In this document: in pieces, positions 20,858 to 32,376 of the stretch
Position numbering within the stretch: position 1 is the first letter of the stretch
Layout: every line of letters begins with the position of its first letter
From: Shewanella sp. 1CM18E
GTDB lineage: Bacteria > Pseudomonadota > Gammaproteobacteria > Enterobacterales > Shewanellaceae
Reading direction: 5' to 3'
NCBI RefSeq assembly: GCF_023161665.1
Contig: NZ_JALNTW010000006.1
Coordinates: 62,001-126,000, forward strand
DNA: 64,000 bases
Made by a program: the position numbers and the translations under genes
The notes under the pieces: generated by a model
The model's input: the letters and a program-made list of their open reading frames with translations, nothing else
What the model was told of the DNA's origin: nothing
Database searches by the model: none

Positions 20858-20885
20858 GAAAAAGCCACTCTATTGAGTGGCCTCT
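20858..20885 (-). terminator. Terminator downstream of ihfA
   Basis: On the minus strand, GGCCACTC-AATA-GAGTGGC is followed by TTTTT. It lies 20 bp past the ihfA stop. Confidence 0.8.
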
Positions 20886-20905
20886 TCATTACGACACTAA
20901 TGCAA

Positions 20906-21202
20906 TTACTTCTTTGCGTTAGCCTCTTCGACGCGGCTTTTCAGCTTCTGTCCTGGACGGAACGTTACTACACGACGTGCCGAAATTGGGATATCTTCTC
21001 CCGTCTTTGGGTTCCTTCCCGGTCTTTGATTCTTGTCCCTCAGGTCAAAGTTGCCAAAGCCAGATAGCTTGACCTGCTCACCACTTTCAAGAGCTTGACG
21101 AATTTCTTCGAAAAACGTCTCTACCATCTCTTTCGCTACTCTCTTGTTGATGCCTAGCGTTTCAAAAAGATGTTCTGCCATTTCGGCTTTGGTAAGTGCC
21201 AT
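20906..21202 (-). CDS. ihfA: Integration host factor subunit alpha
   Basis: DNA-bending HU/IHF family protein that pairs with IhfB. 98 aa. The [13 protein letters not shown] loop is the DNA-intercalating arm (the Pro residue). The N-terminal [16 protein letters not shown] is typical of IhfA. It follows pheT by 4 bases, as in E. coli (pheST-ihfA), and so is co-transcribed with the synthetase. Confidence 0.97.
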
Positions 21203-21206
21203 ACTT

Positions 21207-23594
21207 TTAGTCCCTCAACGATGCGTTGAACTCGTCTTTCAGAGCAGAAACCACTACTTCTACCATCTCCGCGATTTCTTTTTCTTCCAGTGTACGAGCG
21301 TTGTCTTGTAATAAGAGTGCTATTGCAAGGCTCTTTTTGCCTTCCTCTACACCTTTACCTCGGTATACATCGAACAAGTTTATGCCAACCAACTGATTTT
21401 CGCCAACTTTTCTTATCATTTTTACAACATCATCGGCTGAAATTGCGTCATCTACTACGATGGCGATATCACGACGGTTTGCTGGAAACTTAGATACAGT
21501 CTGGGCTAGCGGCAAATTAGCGTGCAATAAAGCATCTAATTCTAGCTCGAAAATAATTGTTTTTCCGTTTAGGCCAAATGGCTTTTCTAGGCTTGGATGA
21601 ACCGTACCTATAATACCAATTACGCGATCATCTCTTAAGATTTCAGCGCATTGCCCCGGATGTAAGGCTGGGTGTGTTGCTGCTCTGAAACTAAATTCAG
21701 TATCAGCAACAGTCAAACCGATGACTGCTTCTAAGTCACCTTTCAGGTCAAAGAAATCAACTGTTTTTGACTCCATTGTCCAATGTTCATCGTTTTGATT
21801 ACCTGCAATGACAGCAGCAAGCATAGGTTGCTGTGACACACCTGACTCTGCAGTTTCATTTGGTACAAAACGTAGACCTGTTTCAAACAGTCTGACACGG
21901 TTTTGTTGACGGCTTTGGTTATAACCAACTGCAGTCAAAAGACCGGTGAACATAGACAGACGCATTGCAGACATCTCAACCGAAATTGGGTTCGGTAAGA
22001 TCATTGCTTCTGCACCTGGGTGAATCAACTCTTGTTGCTTAGGATCAACAAAGCTATAAGTTACAGCTTCTTGGAAACCACGAGCAACCAACATGCTGCG
22101 CACGCGCTTAATGTTGATGTTTGATTCTTTATGATCAGACATGCTTAATTGCGCAATTGGCGCAATATTTGGAATATTGTTGTAACCGTAAATACGGGCA
22201 ACTTCTTCAATTAAATCTTCTTCAATTGCCATGTCAAAGCGGTAAGTTGCAGTCGTTACGTTCCACTGCCCCTCTGCGACTTCAACAACAAAGCCTAAAC
22301 GCTCTAGGATTTCAGTCACATCGTTATCTTCAATGTGGTGACCTAGGGTTTTGTCTAGTTTGCTTCGACGTAGCACGATTTGTGCAGGCTTTGGTAGGTG
22401 CTCGTCAGATTTAGCTTCAACAACAGGGCCAGCTTCACCGCCACAGATATCTAGTACTAGACGGCTTGCACGGTCCATTACTTTTTGTTGCAGTTCAGGG
22501 TCAACACCACGCTCGAAACGGTGCGATGCATCAGTATGCAAACCAATCTTACGTGCTTTACCTAAAATAGCTAAAGGCGCGAAGAACGCACACTCTAACA
22601 AAATATCAGTTGTTTCAGTGGTAACGCCACTGTGCTCACCACCAAATACACCCGCAAGTGCTAATGGTTTAGTTTGGTCAGCAATAATCAACATACCTTC
22701 AGGAATGGTAATTTCGTTACCATCAAGCAGTGTTAGCTTTTCTTCGCCCTTAGGCTTACGTACTTGAATGCCACCATCTAACTTAGCTAAGTCAAATGCG
22801 TGCATTGGTTGACCAAATTCAATCAACACAAAGTTAGTGATATCAACAATTGGGTCGATAGAGCGAATACCGCTACGACGCAACTTCTCTTGCATCCATA
22901 GTGGTGTTTCAGCTTTTACGTTAACGTTTTTAATCACACGGCCCAAGTAACGACCGCACTCTTGTGGCTCTTGCACGTCAATGCTAACTTCATCAACAAT
23001 AGTTGCAGCAACAGCTTGCCAGGTAGGCTCAGTCACTGACTGACGGTTTAATACGCCCACTTCACGAGCAAGACCAGCCATACCGAGACAATCTGCGCGG
23101 TTAGCCGTTAAGTCAACGTCGATTACCGCATCGTTTAGATCTAGGTATTCACGTACGTCTTGACCCACTGGTGCATCTAATGGCAATTCAATAATGCCAT
23201 CGCTTTCGATATCTACGCCTAGCTCGCCAAACGAACACAGCATACCGAATGATGGTTGACCACGTAGTTTAGCTTTCTTAATTTTGAAATCGCCTGGTAG
23301 CACAGCGCCAACCATAGCAACTGCAACTTTAAGGCCTAAACGACAGTTTGAGGCGCCACATACGATGTCGATCAGCTCATCGCCGCCAACATTGATTTTG
23401 GTTACGCGCAGCTTGTCAGCATCAGGATGCTGGCCACATTCAACCACTTCACCCACTACAACGCCGCTAAAGTCTGCAGCTACTGGCTCAACGCCATCAA
23501 CTTCAAGACCTGCCATGGTAATTTGGTGTGATAATTCTTCGCGGTTAACACTTGGGTTAACCCACTCACGAAGCCAAGATTCGCTAAATTTCAT
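21207..23594 (-). CDS. pheT: Phenylalanine--tRNA ligase beta subunit
   Basis: Large subunit of the alpha2-beta2 enzyme. 795 aa, the normal length. Domains in order: tRNA-binding EMAP-like domain (about 40-150), B3/4 editing domain (about 210-385), B5 (about 400-475), core synthetase-like region, and a C-terminal FDX-ACB anticodon-binding domain (about 700-795, beginning [13 protein letters not shown]). It lies 16 bp downstream of pheS. Confidence 0.98.
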
Positions 23595-23610
23595 GCTATT
23601 ACAGCTCCGT

Positions 23611-25033
<1,423 letters not shown>

Positions 25034-26530
25034 ATGAAAGAAGTTAAGTTCCGTTGGGTCGATAAATACCTTATTCACATGACACTTAGGGCCAAGTTTG
25101 CTGTTTTAGCAATAATCCCTATCATCACATTATTAAGCTTAGCGATATTACTTAACGCGAATTACAAGCAAAATCTAGCCGAAAGCCAGATTGCACAGAC
25201 CGACGAATTTAACCAAAGGTTAAATAATTCCCTTAATACTGCCTATCAATTTGTGCCCCAAGAACAGCAACAAGCTTTCTTAAGTGCACTGCAAGGTGAG
25301 ATAAGCGTCAATCATCAACAAACTGCTCCTCGTCAATTAGTCAGCATTGCAAGTAACGGCGGTAAAACACAAATCGTAGGGGAGTGGGTTGAAAGCACAA
25401 GTGATATAGGCAGTAATGGACTAATAACTACCCTCACCTCGATGCAGCAAAGTCAGACTCATAATGAGTATATGGCTTATCTCGTTTTAGCATTGTTAAT
25501 TAGTATCATTCTTATCAGCAGTTATTATATTTCAACCTTTGTTGGTGGCGCGTTATACACCAACGTTATGGCGCTGAAAAAAGCGGCTGATGGGGATTTA
25601 ACTGGCAGACTTAACTTTTTTGAAGTTAAAGACGAATTCAGCATCCTAGCAATTAGTATTGATACCTTAGTTGAGCGCCAACATAAGCTCGTCACAGAAA
25701 TGACCAGTGCAAATCAACAGATCCGCGATGTAGTGCAAGATTTCAGAAACACCGCGACCGAAGGCCAAACTTTAGCGGTCGATCAGCGCCAACATATAGA
25801 TTCATTAGCAACAGCAATGGAGCAAATGACCGCTGCAGTCACTGAAGTTGCCCGTAACGCTGAGCTATCATCAACGGAAACCCAAGAAGCGAACGTGCAA
25901 GTCGATGCTGGTTCTCGAGATATCGCCATTACTGTTGATGCAATTGGTGGGCTATCAATTGAAATAGCCGACGCTTCAGAGGCGGTAAATCATCTAAATG
26001 ATAATGCAGCTAAAATTGATGAAGTGGTCACCACAATTAATGCTATTTCAGAGCAAACCAATTTGCTGGCACTAAACGCGGCCATCGAAGCTGCAAGAGC
26101 TGGTGAGCAAGGTCGTGGTTTTGCTGTGGTTGCAGATGAAGTTCGTACGCTTGCTGGCCGCACTCAAGCTGCCACCGTTGAAATCAAAACCATGATTGAA
26201 GCCCTGCAAACCGGCGCGCGTAACTTAAAGCAAGTTATGAGCCGCACAGTTGAGAAGGCTGAAGAAGGCAAAAAACATGTGCTAGATACCGGTAAAGACT
26301 TACAAGGGATCGCGCACCACAGTGCTAAGGTCTACGAGATGAGCGTGCTAATTGCAACCTCCGCAGAGGAGCAATCTGCCGTCGCCAATGAGATCGCCAC
26401 TAACTTAATGGATATTCGTAGCCAGTCACAACATGTAGAGCAATCAGCTAATCAGTCTGTATCAGGCTGTGACGAACTGCATGCAACCACTGAGCAACTA
26501 GACCAGTTATTAATTGGTTTAAAAATATAG
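25034..26530 (+). CDS. Methyl-accepting chemotaxis protein
   Basis: Inner-membrane chemoreceptor, 498 aa. TM1 at about 21-41, a short periplasmic sensor of roughly 105 residues, TM2 at about 147-168, HAMP at about 170-222, then the cytoplasmic signalling domain. The conserved hairpin tip [20 protein letters not shown] is at 340-359, followed by [15 protein letters not shown]. The ligand is unknown; the small sensor has no recognised Cache or 4HB signature by eye. There is no C-terminal CheR-tethering pentapeptide. RBS AAGAGAA. It is its own unit, with a terminator. Confidence 0.95.
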   Translation: MKEVKFRWVDKYLIHMTLRAKFAVLAIIPIITLLSLAILLNANYKQNLAESQIAQTDEFNQRLNNSLNTAYQFVPQEQQQAFLSALQGEISVNHQQTAPRQLVSIASNGGKTQIVGEWVESTSDIGSNGLITTLTSMQQSQTHNEYMAYLVLALLISIILISSYYISTFVGGALYTNVMALKKAADGDLTGRLNFFEVKDEFSILAISIDTLVERQHKLVTEMTSANQQIRDVVQDFRNTATEGQTLAVDQRQHIDSLATAMEQMTAAVTEVARNAELSSTETQEANVQVDAGSRDIAITVDAIGGLSIEIADASEAVNHLNDNAAKIDEVVTTINAISEQTNLLALNAAIEAARAGEQGRGFAVVADEVRTLAGRTQAATVEIKTMIEALQTGARNLKQVMSRTVEKAEEGKKHVLDTGKDLQGIAHHSAKVYEMSVLIATSAEEQSAVANEIATNLMDIRSQSQHVEQSANQSVSGCDELHATTEQLDQLLIGLKI

Positions 26531-26557
26531 AACCGCTTTCTGTTAGCTCACTTACCA

Positions 26558-26588
26558 ATAAAAGCAGCCTAGGCTGCTTTTATTTTTC
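26558..26588 (+). terminator. Terminator of the chemoreceptor gene
   Basis: Perfect 20-bp palindrome AAAGCAGCCTAGGCTGCTTT followed by TATTTTT, about 30 bp past the stop. Confidence 0.8.
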
Positions 26589-26761
26589 TTTACCAAAAGT
26601 CATAAGCTGTAACCCCAAAATCCTTCTCTCTACTCATGCTGTTGTAGTTACTAACCCTGATTCAATATCAGCTTGCTTTACTAGCAAACAAATTAAAGCC
26701 TCTATAAAAAACTTGCTGCCAGCTTGATTGAGTTGTTCGCACAGTAATTTGTCATCTGTTT

Positions 26762-27138
26762 TATACCAATTAGTATAAAGATTTGATCGCTCAGCGAGAA
26801 TTTAGCGGCACTGAGACAAGGTCATTAAGTGCTCCTCGGTAACTGCTCCTGCGTTACTCTACCTCCTATATCCATATAGTCGTGCTTTAATGACATTCGC
26901 TGCATCCATGCAGCTCGCAACGAGTGAAGAGCATAGTGAAACTAGGTTCAAGCTTCTTCTTTTTACCAAGAGTCGCAGTATCAGAGCCGCTAAAACTCGC
27001 CATTCTGGAGCGCTTTTGGCTGCCTACTTCTGTGTTGAATAACTTCACAAGGGAGCAACCATTCTTTCAATTATTCGCCTTGAATTAGTTTGCCAAAATC
27101 GCTCTGAGTAGCTCAACTTCTTATACTAATTGGTATTA
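26762..27138 (-). repeat. Dispersed ~0.4 kb MITE-like repeat, copy A
   Basis: Begins TTATACCAATTAGTATAA and ends TTATACTAATTGGTAT, so it has imperfect terminal inverted repeats of roughly 24 bp. The interior matches copies B and C in reverse orientation. Examples are the shared blocks around 26818-26885 (GGTCATTAAGTGCTCCTCGG, CCTATATCCATATAGTCGTG) and 27085-27105 (CGCCTTGAATTAGTTTGCCA). It contains no long ORF. It lies between the chemoreceptor and the 859-aa sensor gene. It looks like a non-autonomous mobile element, but no transposase or target duplication was identified. Confidence 0.85.
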
Positions 27139-27371
27139 TATTGCTATATCAACTTGGCAAATTGTCTAATATTGTATCTTTTACAGACTTTGTTTTACAA
27201 AAAAATAACAAGAATTGTATAATTACATGACGTTTAAAGTGTTTATCTTTTATTAATAAAAATATAAATAAAAGCAAAAAGTTAAAAGCGACGTTTTTAT
27301 CGATTGCTTGATAGGCCATCAACAATTGAGCAATAAAAAGCGTTAAAGCTCGTTTTAGGAGATCGACTAAG

Positions 27372-29951
27372 TTGACAAACTGGCGTTCAAGCTTGCCAAT
27401 ACAGTTTATGTTTATTCAACTGTTTGTTGCTGCGGTGATTATTGTCGCCAGCATCTGGTTTATAAAATCGATTGAGCGAGATCGATTAATTGACAACCAA
27501 ACTGCCTTGAGTATCAACCTTGGTAAAACGATCACGGCTAAACTACAACAAAAAACTAATCGTATTGAAAACCTAGCCGTTTCTATAGGTGCTATCGGCG
27601 AGCTATATCAAAAGTCTCCCAACGAGCTCAATGAAATCATTCCAGCCATTTTAAACCAGTCGGGTCAACAAAATGTGATCTTGGGCGGTGGGATCTGGCT
27701 TGAGCCATATAGTGTTGACCCATCAAAAGAAAAGAATAGCTATTTTTGGTCTCGAAATTATGCTGACGAATTGATTAAAGTTAACGATTATAACTTTGAC
27801 GCTACTCCGTCTTATTTTAAAGCTGACTGGTATGTGCCAGCGAGGTTTTATCCAACCGATACCACCTATTGGTCAAAGTCATATATAGACCCTTATACCA
27901 ACAACGCCATGCTTACCGCGTCAGTCCCTATGTGGTCTGATCATAATTTTATCGGTGTTTCCACCGTTGATATTGCCCTTTCAAGCATTGATAACTTTTT
28001 ACATACCGCGACAGCTAACCAAGGTGGCTATGTATTTGCCCTTGATCAGCAAAATCGACTGTTATCTTACCCGGAAATTGAAGACAGCAGTGGTCTTGTC
28101 AATAACCACGAATTATTTCTGCCTTTTGCAGACTTCGCCAAAAAACACCCTGACTTTAAAGCACTTCAACGTAAAGTGTCAGAGGTTGATCAGCAGTTTA
28201 TTGCTCAAGCCAATACCAACAAAGCCTATGACGATGGGCAGTTAGCTAAGGTCACTGCCAATGTACCGCCCCATGAGCGTGACAAACTGGTAGCGCTTAT
28301 TAATCAAAATACCAGCGATAAACTTAAACAAGTTGAGGTAATAGCTAGCCTACAACTTAGCAGTGACCCAAAACTAAAAGAACCTGTGCTGGTAACAATT
28401 TTCCTTATGCCAAGCACCTACTGGAAAATCGTGCTTGTTACGCCAATATCGGCCATCACTAACAACAATCAATCACTCGCAAGTTCTGTGGGGATCTATT
28501 TAGTCAGCATTCAAATCCTCGCACTGATGCTGTTGTTTATAATGCAAAATAAGCTTTTTATTACCCCCATTAGCCGTATGGTTCGCGCCTTAAACGACAG
28601 TAATCCAGCTAAAGTTGAGTTAGAGGCAACCCAGCGTAATGATGAAATAGGCATGCTTGCCAAAGCCTTTAGCTCGCGAACCCGCCAATTAGAAATCGCG
28701 CTAGCCAGCCTTGATGCAACCAACTTAGCACTTGAGCAACAGTTAGATGTACAGCAACAAGCGCAAGCCGAGTTAAAAGAAAAAAAAGAGCAATTAAATA
28801 CGGTGCTAAACTCTGCTCATAACCTGATTTTTATCAAAAATATTAATGGTGAATTTACTCTTGTAAACGATCAGTTTTGTCAAACTCTTGGCCGAGACCG
28901 GGCTGATATATTAGGCAACAAAGATCACTTGGTCATGCCAAAAGAGATTGCCCAAGTGAATGCCAAAAATGATCAGTACGTGGTTAATACTAAGTTTGAA
29001 CTCAGCTATGAGCAAACATTTCCAGCAAAAGATAAACAGCACACGTATTTAGTCACTAAGTTCCCAATCTTCGATGAGCAGCGCCAAGTCACAGCAGTTG
29101 GTACAATCGCTTTTGATATCAGCGTGACAAAAGCGTTGGAGTTAAAGAAAAAAGCCCAATTTGAAATTTTAAGGCAAGAAACCTCAGACAATATTCGCTT
29201 CATCGAAAAACTTGAGCAGACAAACCGCCGCTTGTTAGATGAGAGCAATCAAGCAAAATCTGAGTCTAATCGAGCAATAAGCTTTGAAAGAGTCAAAGTT
29301 GAAAACCAAGCACTCTATCCTTCTTTAGTCGCCGCTATTGTTAAGCCGATATTTAGGAAGCAGGATGATTTAGCTGCAAGTGCCTATCGTTTGGCAAATG
29401 GTGAACTCGACGCACTAGAGTTTAATCGTGCGTTAGCGGATCAAACCGAGCGTCTGCGCCATTTAGAATACCTATTCTCAGCCCAAGACTATCTGGCAAA
29501 ACCAATCGATTTAGTATTATTACTTGAGCATATCGTTGCCCTATTACAACCTAAGCTCATCTCAAAGAATATTAACTTAACGATCCACAGCGAAAAGCGC
29601 CTAGTTGTTGATGGGATCCATTGGCACTTTTTATTAATTTTCTATCGAGCAATTAGTAACACCATTAACGATGCGTTTTATCAGCCATCTGAGCAAAACC
29701 GGATTGAAATCCATTTGGACAAAACTAACAATCAGATCACTATGGAGCTAAAAGATAACGGTCGCAGACTCACTGATGAGCAACTTGAAAAGTTACACAA
29801 CACCTTAGCAACTAATGATGTTACGGGCACACTCTCAGCCCTTTCTGTCTGGTTGAAAAGTGAGTTTAATGGCGGGCTGAGTATTTCTCGTTTAGAGCAA
29901 CAAGCTGGATTTAATACCTTACAAAAATACCACATTGAAGTAAGCAACTAA
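27372..29951 (+). CDS. Membrane sensor with Cache, HAMP, PAS and a degenerate histidine-kinase core
   Basis: 859 aa. TM1 at 11-32, an extracytoplasmic double-Cache-like sensor at about 35-360, TM2 at 372-391, HAMP at 395-445, coiled coil at 445-475, PAS at about 473-590, a second coiled coil, then a C-terminal region laid out like DHp plus ATPase domains. No phosphoacceptor His is found: at the H-box position the sequence reads VENQALYPSL, with Asn645 where His would be. The ATPase part keeps an N-box-like ISNTINDAFY (761-770) and a single DNGRRL G1 box (795-800) but lacks the G2 glycines. It is probably a pseudo-kinase or protein-interaction module. TTG start with AGGAG 10 bases upstream. 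No response regulator nearby. Flanked by inverted repeats A and B. Confidence 0.75.
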   Translation: MTNWRSSLPIQFMFIQLFVAAVIIVASIWFIKSIERDRLIDNQTALSINLGKTITAKLQQKTNRIENLAVSIGAIGELYQKSPNELNEIIPAILNQSGQQNVILGGGIWLEPYSVDPSKEKNSYFWSRNYADELIKVNDYNFDATPSYFKADWYVPARFYPTDTTYWSKSYIDPYTNNAMLTASVPMWSDHNFIGVSTVDIALSSIDNFLHTATANQGGYVFALDQQNRLLSYPEIEDSSGLVNNHELFLPFADFAKKHPDFKALQRKVSEVDQQFIAQANTNKAYDDGQLAKVTANVPPHERDKLVALINQNTSDKLKQVEVIASLQLSSDPKLKEPVLVTIFLMPSTYWKIVLVTPISAITNNNQSLASSVGIYLVSIQILALMLLFIMQNKLFITPISRMVRALNDSNPAKVELEATQRNDEIGMLAKAFSSRTRQLEIALASLDATNLALEQQLDVQQQAQAELKEKKEQLNTVLNSAHNLIFIKNINGEFTLVNDQFCQTLGRDRADILGNKDHLVMPKEIAQVNAKNDQYVVNTKFELSYEQTFPAKDKQHTYLVTKFPIFDEQRQVTAVGTIAFDISVTKALELKKKAQFEILRQETSDNIRFIEKLEQTNRRLLDESNQAKSESNRAISFERVKVENQALYPSLVAAIVKPIFRKQDDLAASAYRLANGELDALEFNRALADQTERLRHLEYLFSAQDYLAKPIDLVLLLEHIVALLQPKLISKNINLTIHSEKRLVVDGIHWHFLLIFYRAISNTINDAFYQPSEQNRIEIHLDKTNNQITMELKDNGRRLTDEQLEKLHNTLATNDVTGTLSALSVWLKSEFNGGLSISRLEQQAGFNTLQKYHIEVSN

Positions 29952-30095
29952 CACCAAGCAGTATAAAACGGTTAAATATAACAGACACGAGTTACTAGCT
30001 TGATAAGCTGGTACTAAAAACTAAGGCTGTTTTTCCGAACTGATAAAGTTGAACGCCATCACAGTAAAGCGCTGTTTTTATTTTGGGTTATAACG

Positions 30096-30498
30096 AATAC
30101 CAATCAGTATTAGAATTTGATCTACTCAGAGCGATGTTTGGCAAACTAATTCAAGGCGAATATCTGCAACAATGGTTATTCCCTTATAAAGTTAATCAAC
30201 GCAGAAGTAGGCAGTTAATCAACGCAGAAGTAGGCAGCCAAAAAACGCTCCAGAATGGCGATTTTTAGCGATTCTGATGCTGCGGCTCTTATCAACATTA
30301 GGGAGCTTAACCCTAGTTCAACTATGCTCTTCACTCGTTGCGAGCTGCATGGATGCAGCGAATGCCATTAAAGCACGACTATATGGATATAGGAGGTAGA
30401 GTAACGCAGGAGCAGTTACCGAGGAGCACTTAATGACCTTGCCTCAAAACCGCTAAACTCTCGCTGAGTAACTAAATGTTTATACTGATTGGTATAAA
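30096..30498 (+). repeat. Dispersed ~0.4 kb MITE-like repeat, copy B
   Basis: Same family as copy A but in the opposite orientation. It begins ATACCAATCAGTATTAG and ends TTTATACTGATTGGTATAAA. It carries an internal 23-bp tandem duplication (unit GTTAATCAACGCAGAAGTAGG plus CA, about 30191-30236) that the other copies lack. It lies downstream of the sensor gene, so that A and B bracket it. Confidence 0.85.
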
Positions 30499-30509
30499 AT
30501 ACTCTCAAT

Positions 30510-30552
30510 GAAATAAAAAAGTCGCGCCGCATCATTTGATGCGGCGCGACTC
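30510..30552 (-). terminator. Terminator of the retropepsin-like gene
   Basis: Very strong 14-bp GC-rich stem with arms GTCGCGCCGCATCA and TGATGCGGCGCGAC. On the minus strand it is followed by TTTTTT. Confidence 0.9.
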
Positions 30553-30610
30553 GTCTAAAAAACAATAAAGCTGGTAATTAAACGCTATTGCTCAGCCGTT
30601 AAACAAAAGA

Positions 30611-31486
30611 TTAACGAGACACATCTACAATATAGTGGCCTTGTAACCAGTTGCGGCCAATCAATAACTTATAAGACATTTTGCTTCTGTCACGTAAGTT
30701 AACTTTAACCTTGTATTCTTGGCCCGGTTCACCAATATTCAGTTCAACCATATAGCGGATCTCGCTGCCTTGCGCATTTCTAATAAGCGATGTTTCTACA
30801 ATACGCGACTTAACTACGTGAGACTCACCTTTTTCATTTTCAGTAGTGAAATGAATGATTTTACCGACATTCTTTTCCATATCAGGATCTTCATTATCAA
30901 TCTTCATATCAAACGCGTGAAGTGAGTTTTCAACTGCTCCCGTATCAATACGAGTCTTAAAGATTAAACCTGACTCTACGATGCTAATTGGCGCGGTCGG
31001 GCCAATAATTTTCTTTTCCGAAACATCAACAACATAGCGGTCTTTTAACCAATTACGACCGATAAGTAATTTATAGTCCATATGGCTGCGGTCTCTCAGG
31101 TTTACTCTTACCGTGCGCTCTTTCCCCTTAAAGCCCACATCTAAATCAACCATATAACGGGTTTCTGTACCTTGAGAGTTACTTACCGTAGAGGTTTTAA
31201 CGATTTTGGCGGTTAGTCGTTTAGTGTCCCCTGCATTATTCTCTGTAGTAAAAGACACCATTTTACCCACATTGTCTTTCATCTTCTTAGCACTACCACC
31301 TTCAACAACAATGTCATATGCGTGCAGCGAGGTATTAACGGCTCCGGTATCAATACGTGCGGTATAGGAGAGCTCAGCATGGGCAACAGACATCTTGGCA
31401 GTTGAGCCTATCACGGCTTTCTCAGTTGCTAACACTGAGAATGAAGATGTCAGGATCAATAAACTTAAGCCTAATTTTTTAAGCAT
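30611..31486 (-). CDS. Exported protein with two retropepsin-like (RimK-associated 'Zn_protease' family) domains
   Basis: 291 aa with a signal peptide at 1-21. Two tandem copies of the same domain follow, at about 24-150 and 159-288. Each starts with an aspartic-protease-like motif (ARIDTGAVNTSLHA, Asp46-Thr-Gly; TRIDTGAVENSLHA, Asp181-Thr-Gly) and ends with NLRDRS...YKLLIGRNWL...VVDVS. The family (once DUF785, 'ATP-dependent zinc protease') normally has one domain per chain and resembles retroviral pepsins, which act as dimers. Two copies in one polypeptide would make a built-in dimer. Periplasmic location is inferred. Monocistronic with its own terminator; substrate unknown. Confidence 0.8.
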   Translation of the reverse strand: MLKKLGLSLLILTSSFSVLATEKAVIGSTAKMSVAHAELSYTARIDTGAVNTSLHAYDIVVEGGSAKKMKDNVGKMVSFTTENNAGDTKRLTAKIVKTSTVSNSQGTETRYMVDLDVGFKGKERTVRVNLRDRSHMDYKLLIGRNWLKDRYVVDVSEKKIIGPTAPISIVESGLIFKTRIDTGAVENSLHAFDMKIDNEDPDMEKNVGKIIHFTTENEKGESHVVKSRIVETSLIRNAQGSEIRYMVELNIGEPGQEYKVKVNLRDRSKMSYKLLIGRNWLQGHYIVDVSR

Positions 31487-31615
31487 GGAAGCCCTCTAAT
31501 AATTTGATGATTTATATCGTATATCTTGCCTATATGATAACAAGAATTATAGGTAAATGAAGTGGCTGACACTATTACACAGCCAAGCTGAACAAATGCT
31601 GGCACAAAATTAAAC

Positions 31616-31912
31616 TTATGCCAAAAAGTTAGAGATAAATAGTACAAATAGACTCGCAGTACAAACACAGTGACAAAGATGCCACCAGCTTGCGTGACCA
31701 TAAATCAACTGACGGCAATGACGATAAAACTGAACTCCCAGCCAAACAAGAATAAACGGCACAAAAGGTAAGGATATGACGAAAGGAAAAAAGCCCCAAC
31801 CGAGATCAAATGAGTTTTGACTAAAAAGGCGTAACAAAAACCAGAAAATCAACAAACAGCAATAGATCAGCATATGCTGTCTATTCTGAGATTGATTTAG
31901 CTTACTCAGCAT
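31616..31912 (-). CDS. Small membrane protein of unknown function
   Basis: 98 aa from the ATG at 31912, which has a strong AGGAG seven bases upstream. The frame is open further upstream, but the RBS decides this start. Three hydrophobic segments are seen (about 14-31, 40-60 and 80-97), with an HxxxWWHLCHCVC stretch near 72-84. No family recognised. The excellent RBS and membrane-like composition argue that it is real. Confidence 0.55.
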   Translation of the reverse strand: MLSKLNQSQNRQHMLIYCCLLIFWFLLRLFSQNSFDLGWGFFPFVISLPFVPFILVWLGVQFYRHCRQLIYGHASWWHLCHCVCTASLFVLFISNFLA

Positions 31913-32376
31913 CGCAGTCTCCTCTATGGTTTCTGCAACACTAGGCCTTAATTCTAAAGCCGCCAAGTTATTCACGCTAAAAGACTGTAAGCAAATATAA
32001 AAGTAGCCTAAATGCTTGAGGCTTGAGTCTCGTTGATTACACTGCAAAATCGAAATATTGCAGGCTAAGTTATCTAACTTAGCCTTACCAAGAGTAAATC
32101 TAACGCTAAGAGCTAAAGTTGCGGCTCGTTAACTAAGATCACTATTCAAGCCATGATCTTCTGCCCAAAATAGCGCGTTAGTATCAAGATCGACACGAAA
32201 ACATATGCAATTAAAGCAAGAGTAAAAGCAGCTTAAACCTGGGAGAATGATATTCTCTCTAAGTTCAGCACCTTTATATATCAGGCTTTGTACCGCAGAC
32301 CTTCTCTCTTGGGTTTCTTATATTGTCCAGCATGTGTCATAGCTACTTTGCTACTTGCCAGTGAGATAAGCAGTTT
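31913..32376. other. Intergenic region
   Basis: 464 bp between two minus-strand genes. It should contain the promoter of the 98-aa gene. No ORF with RBS and no repeat seen. Confidence 0.45.

Noticed and set aside
26762..27138. Insertion sequence with transposase
   Set aside because: The repeat copies contain no ORF long enough for a transposase, and none of the window's genes is one. I call it MITE-like only.
30083..30268. 61-codon plus-strand frame inside repeat copy B
   Set aside because: It exists only in this copy because of the 23-bp duplication and has no conserved counterpart in A or C.
31471..31701. 76-codon minus-strand frame between the retropepsin gene and the small membrane protein
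   Set aside because: It overlaps the better-supported 98-aa gene in another frame and has no good start.
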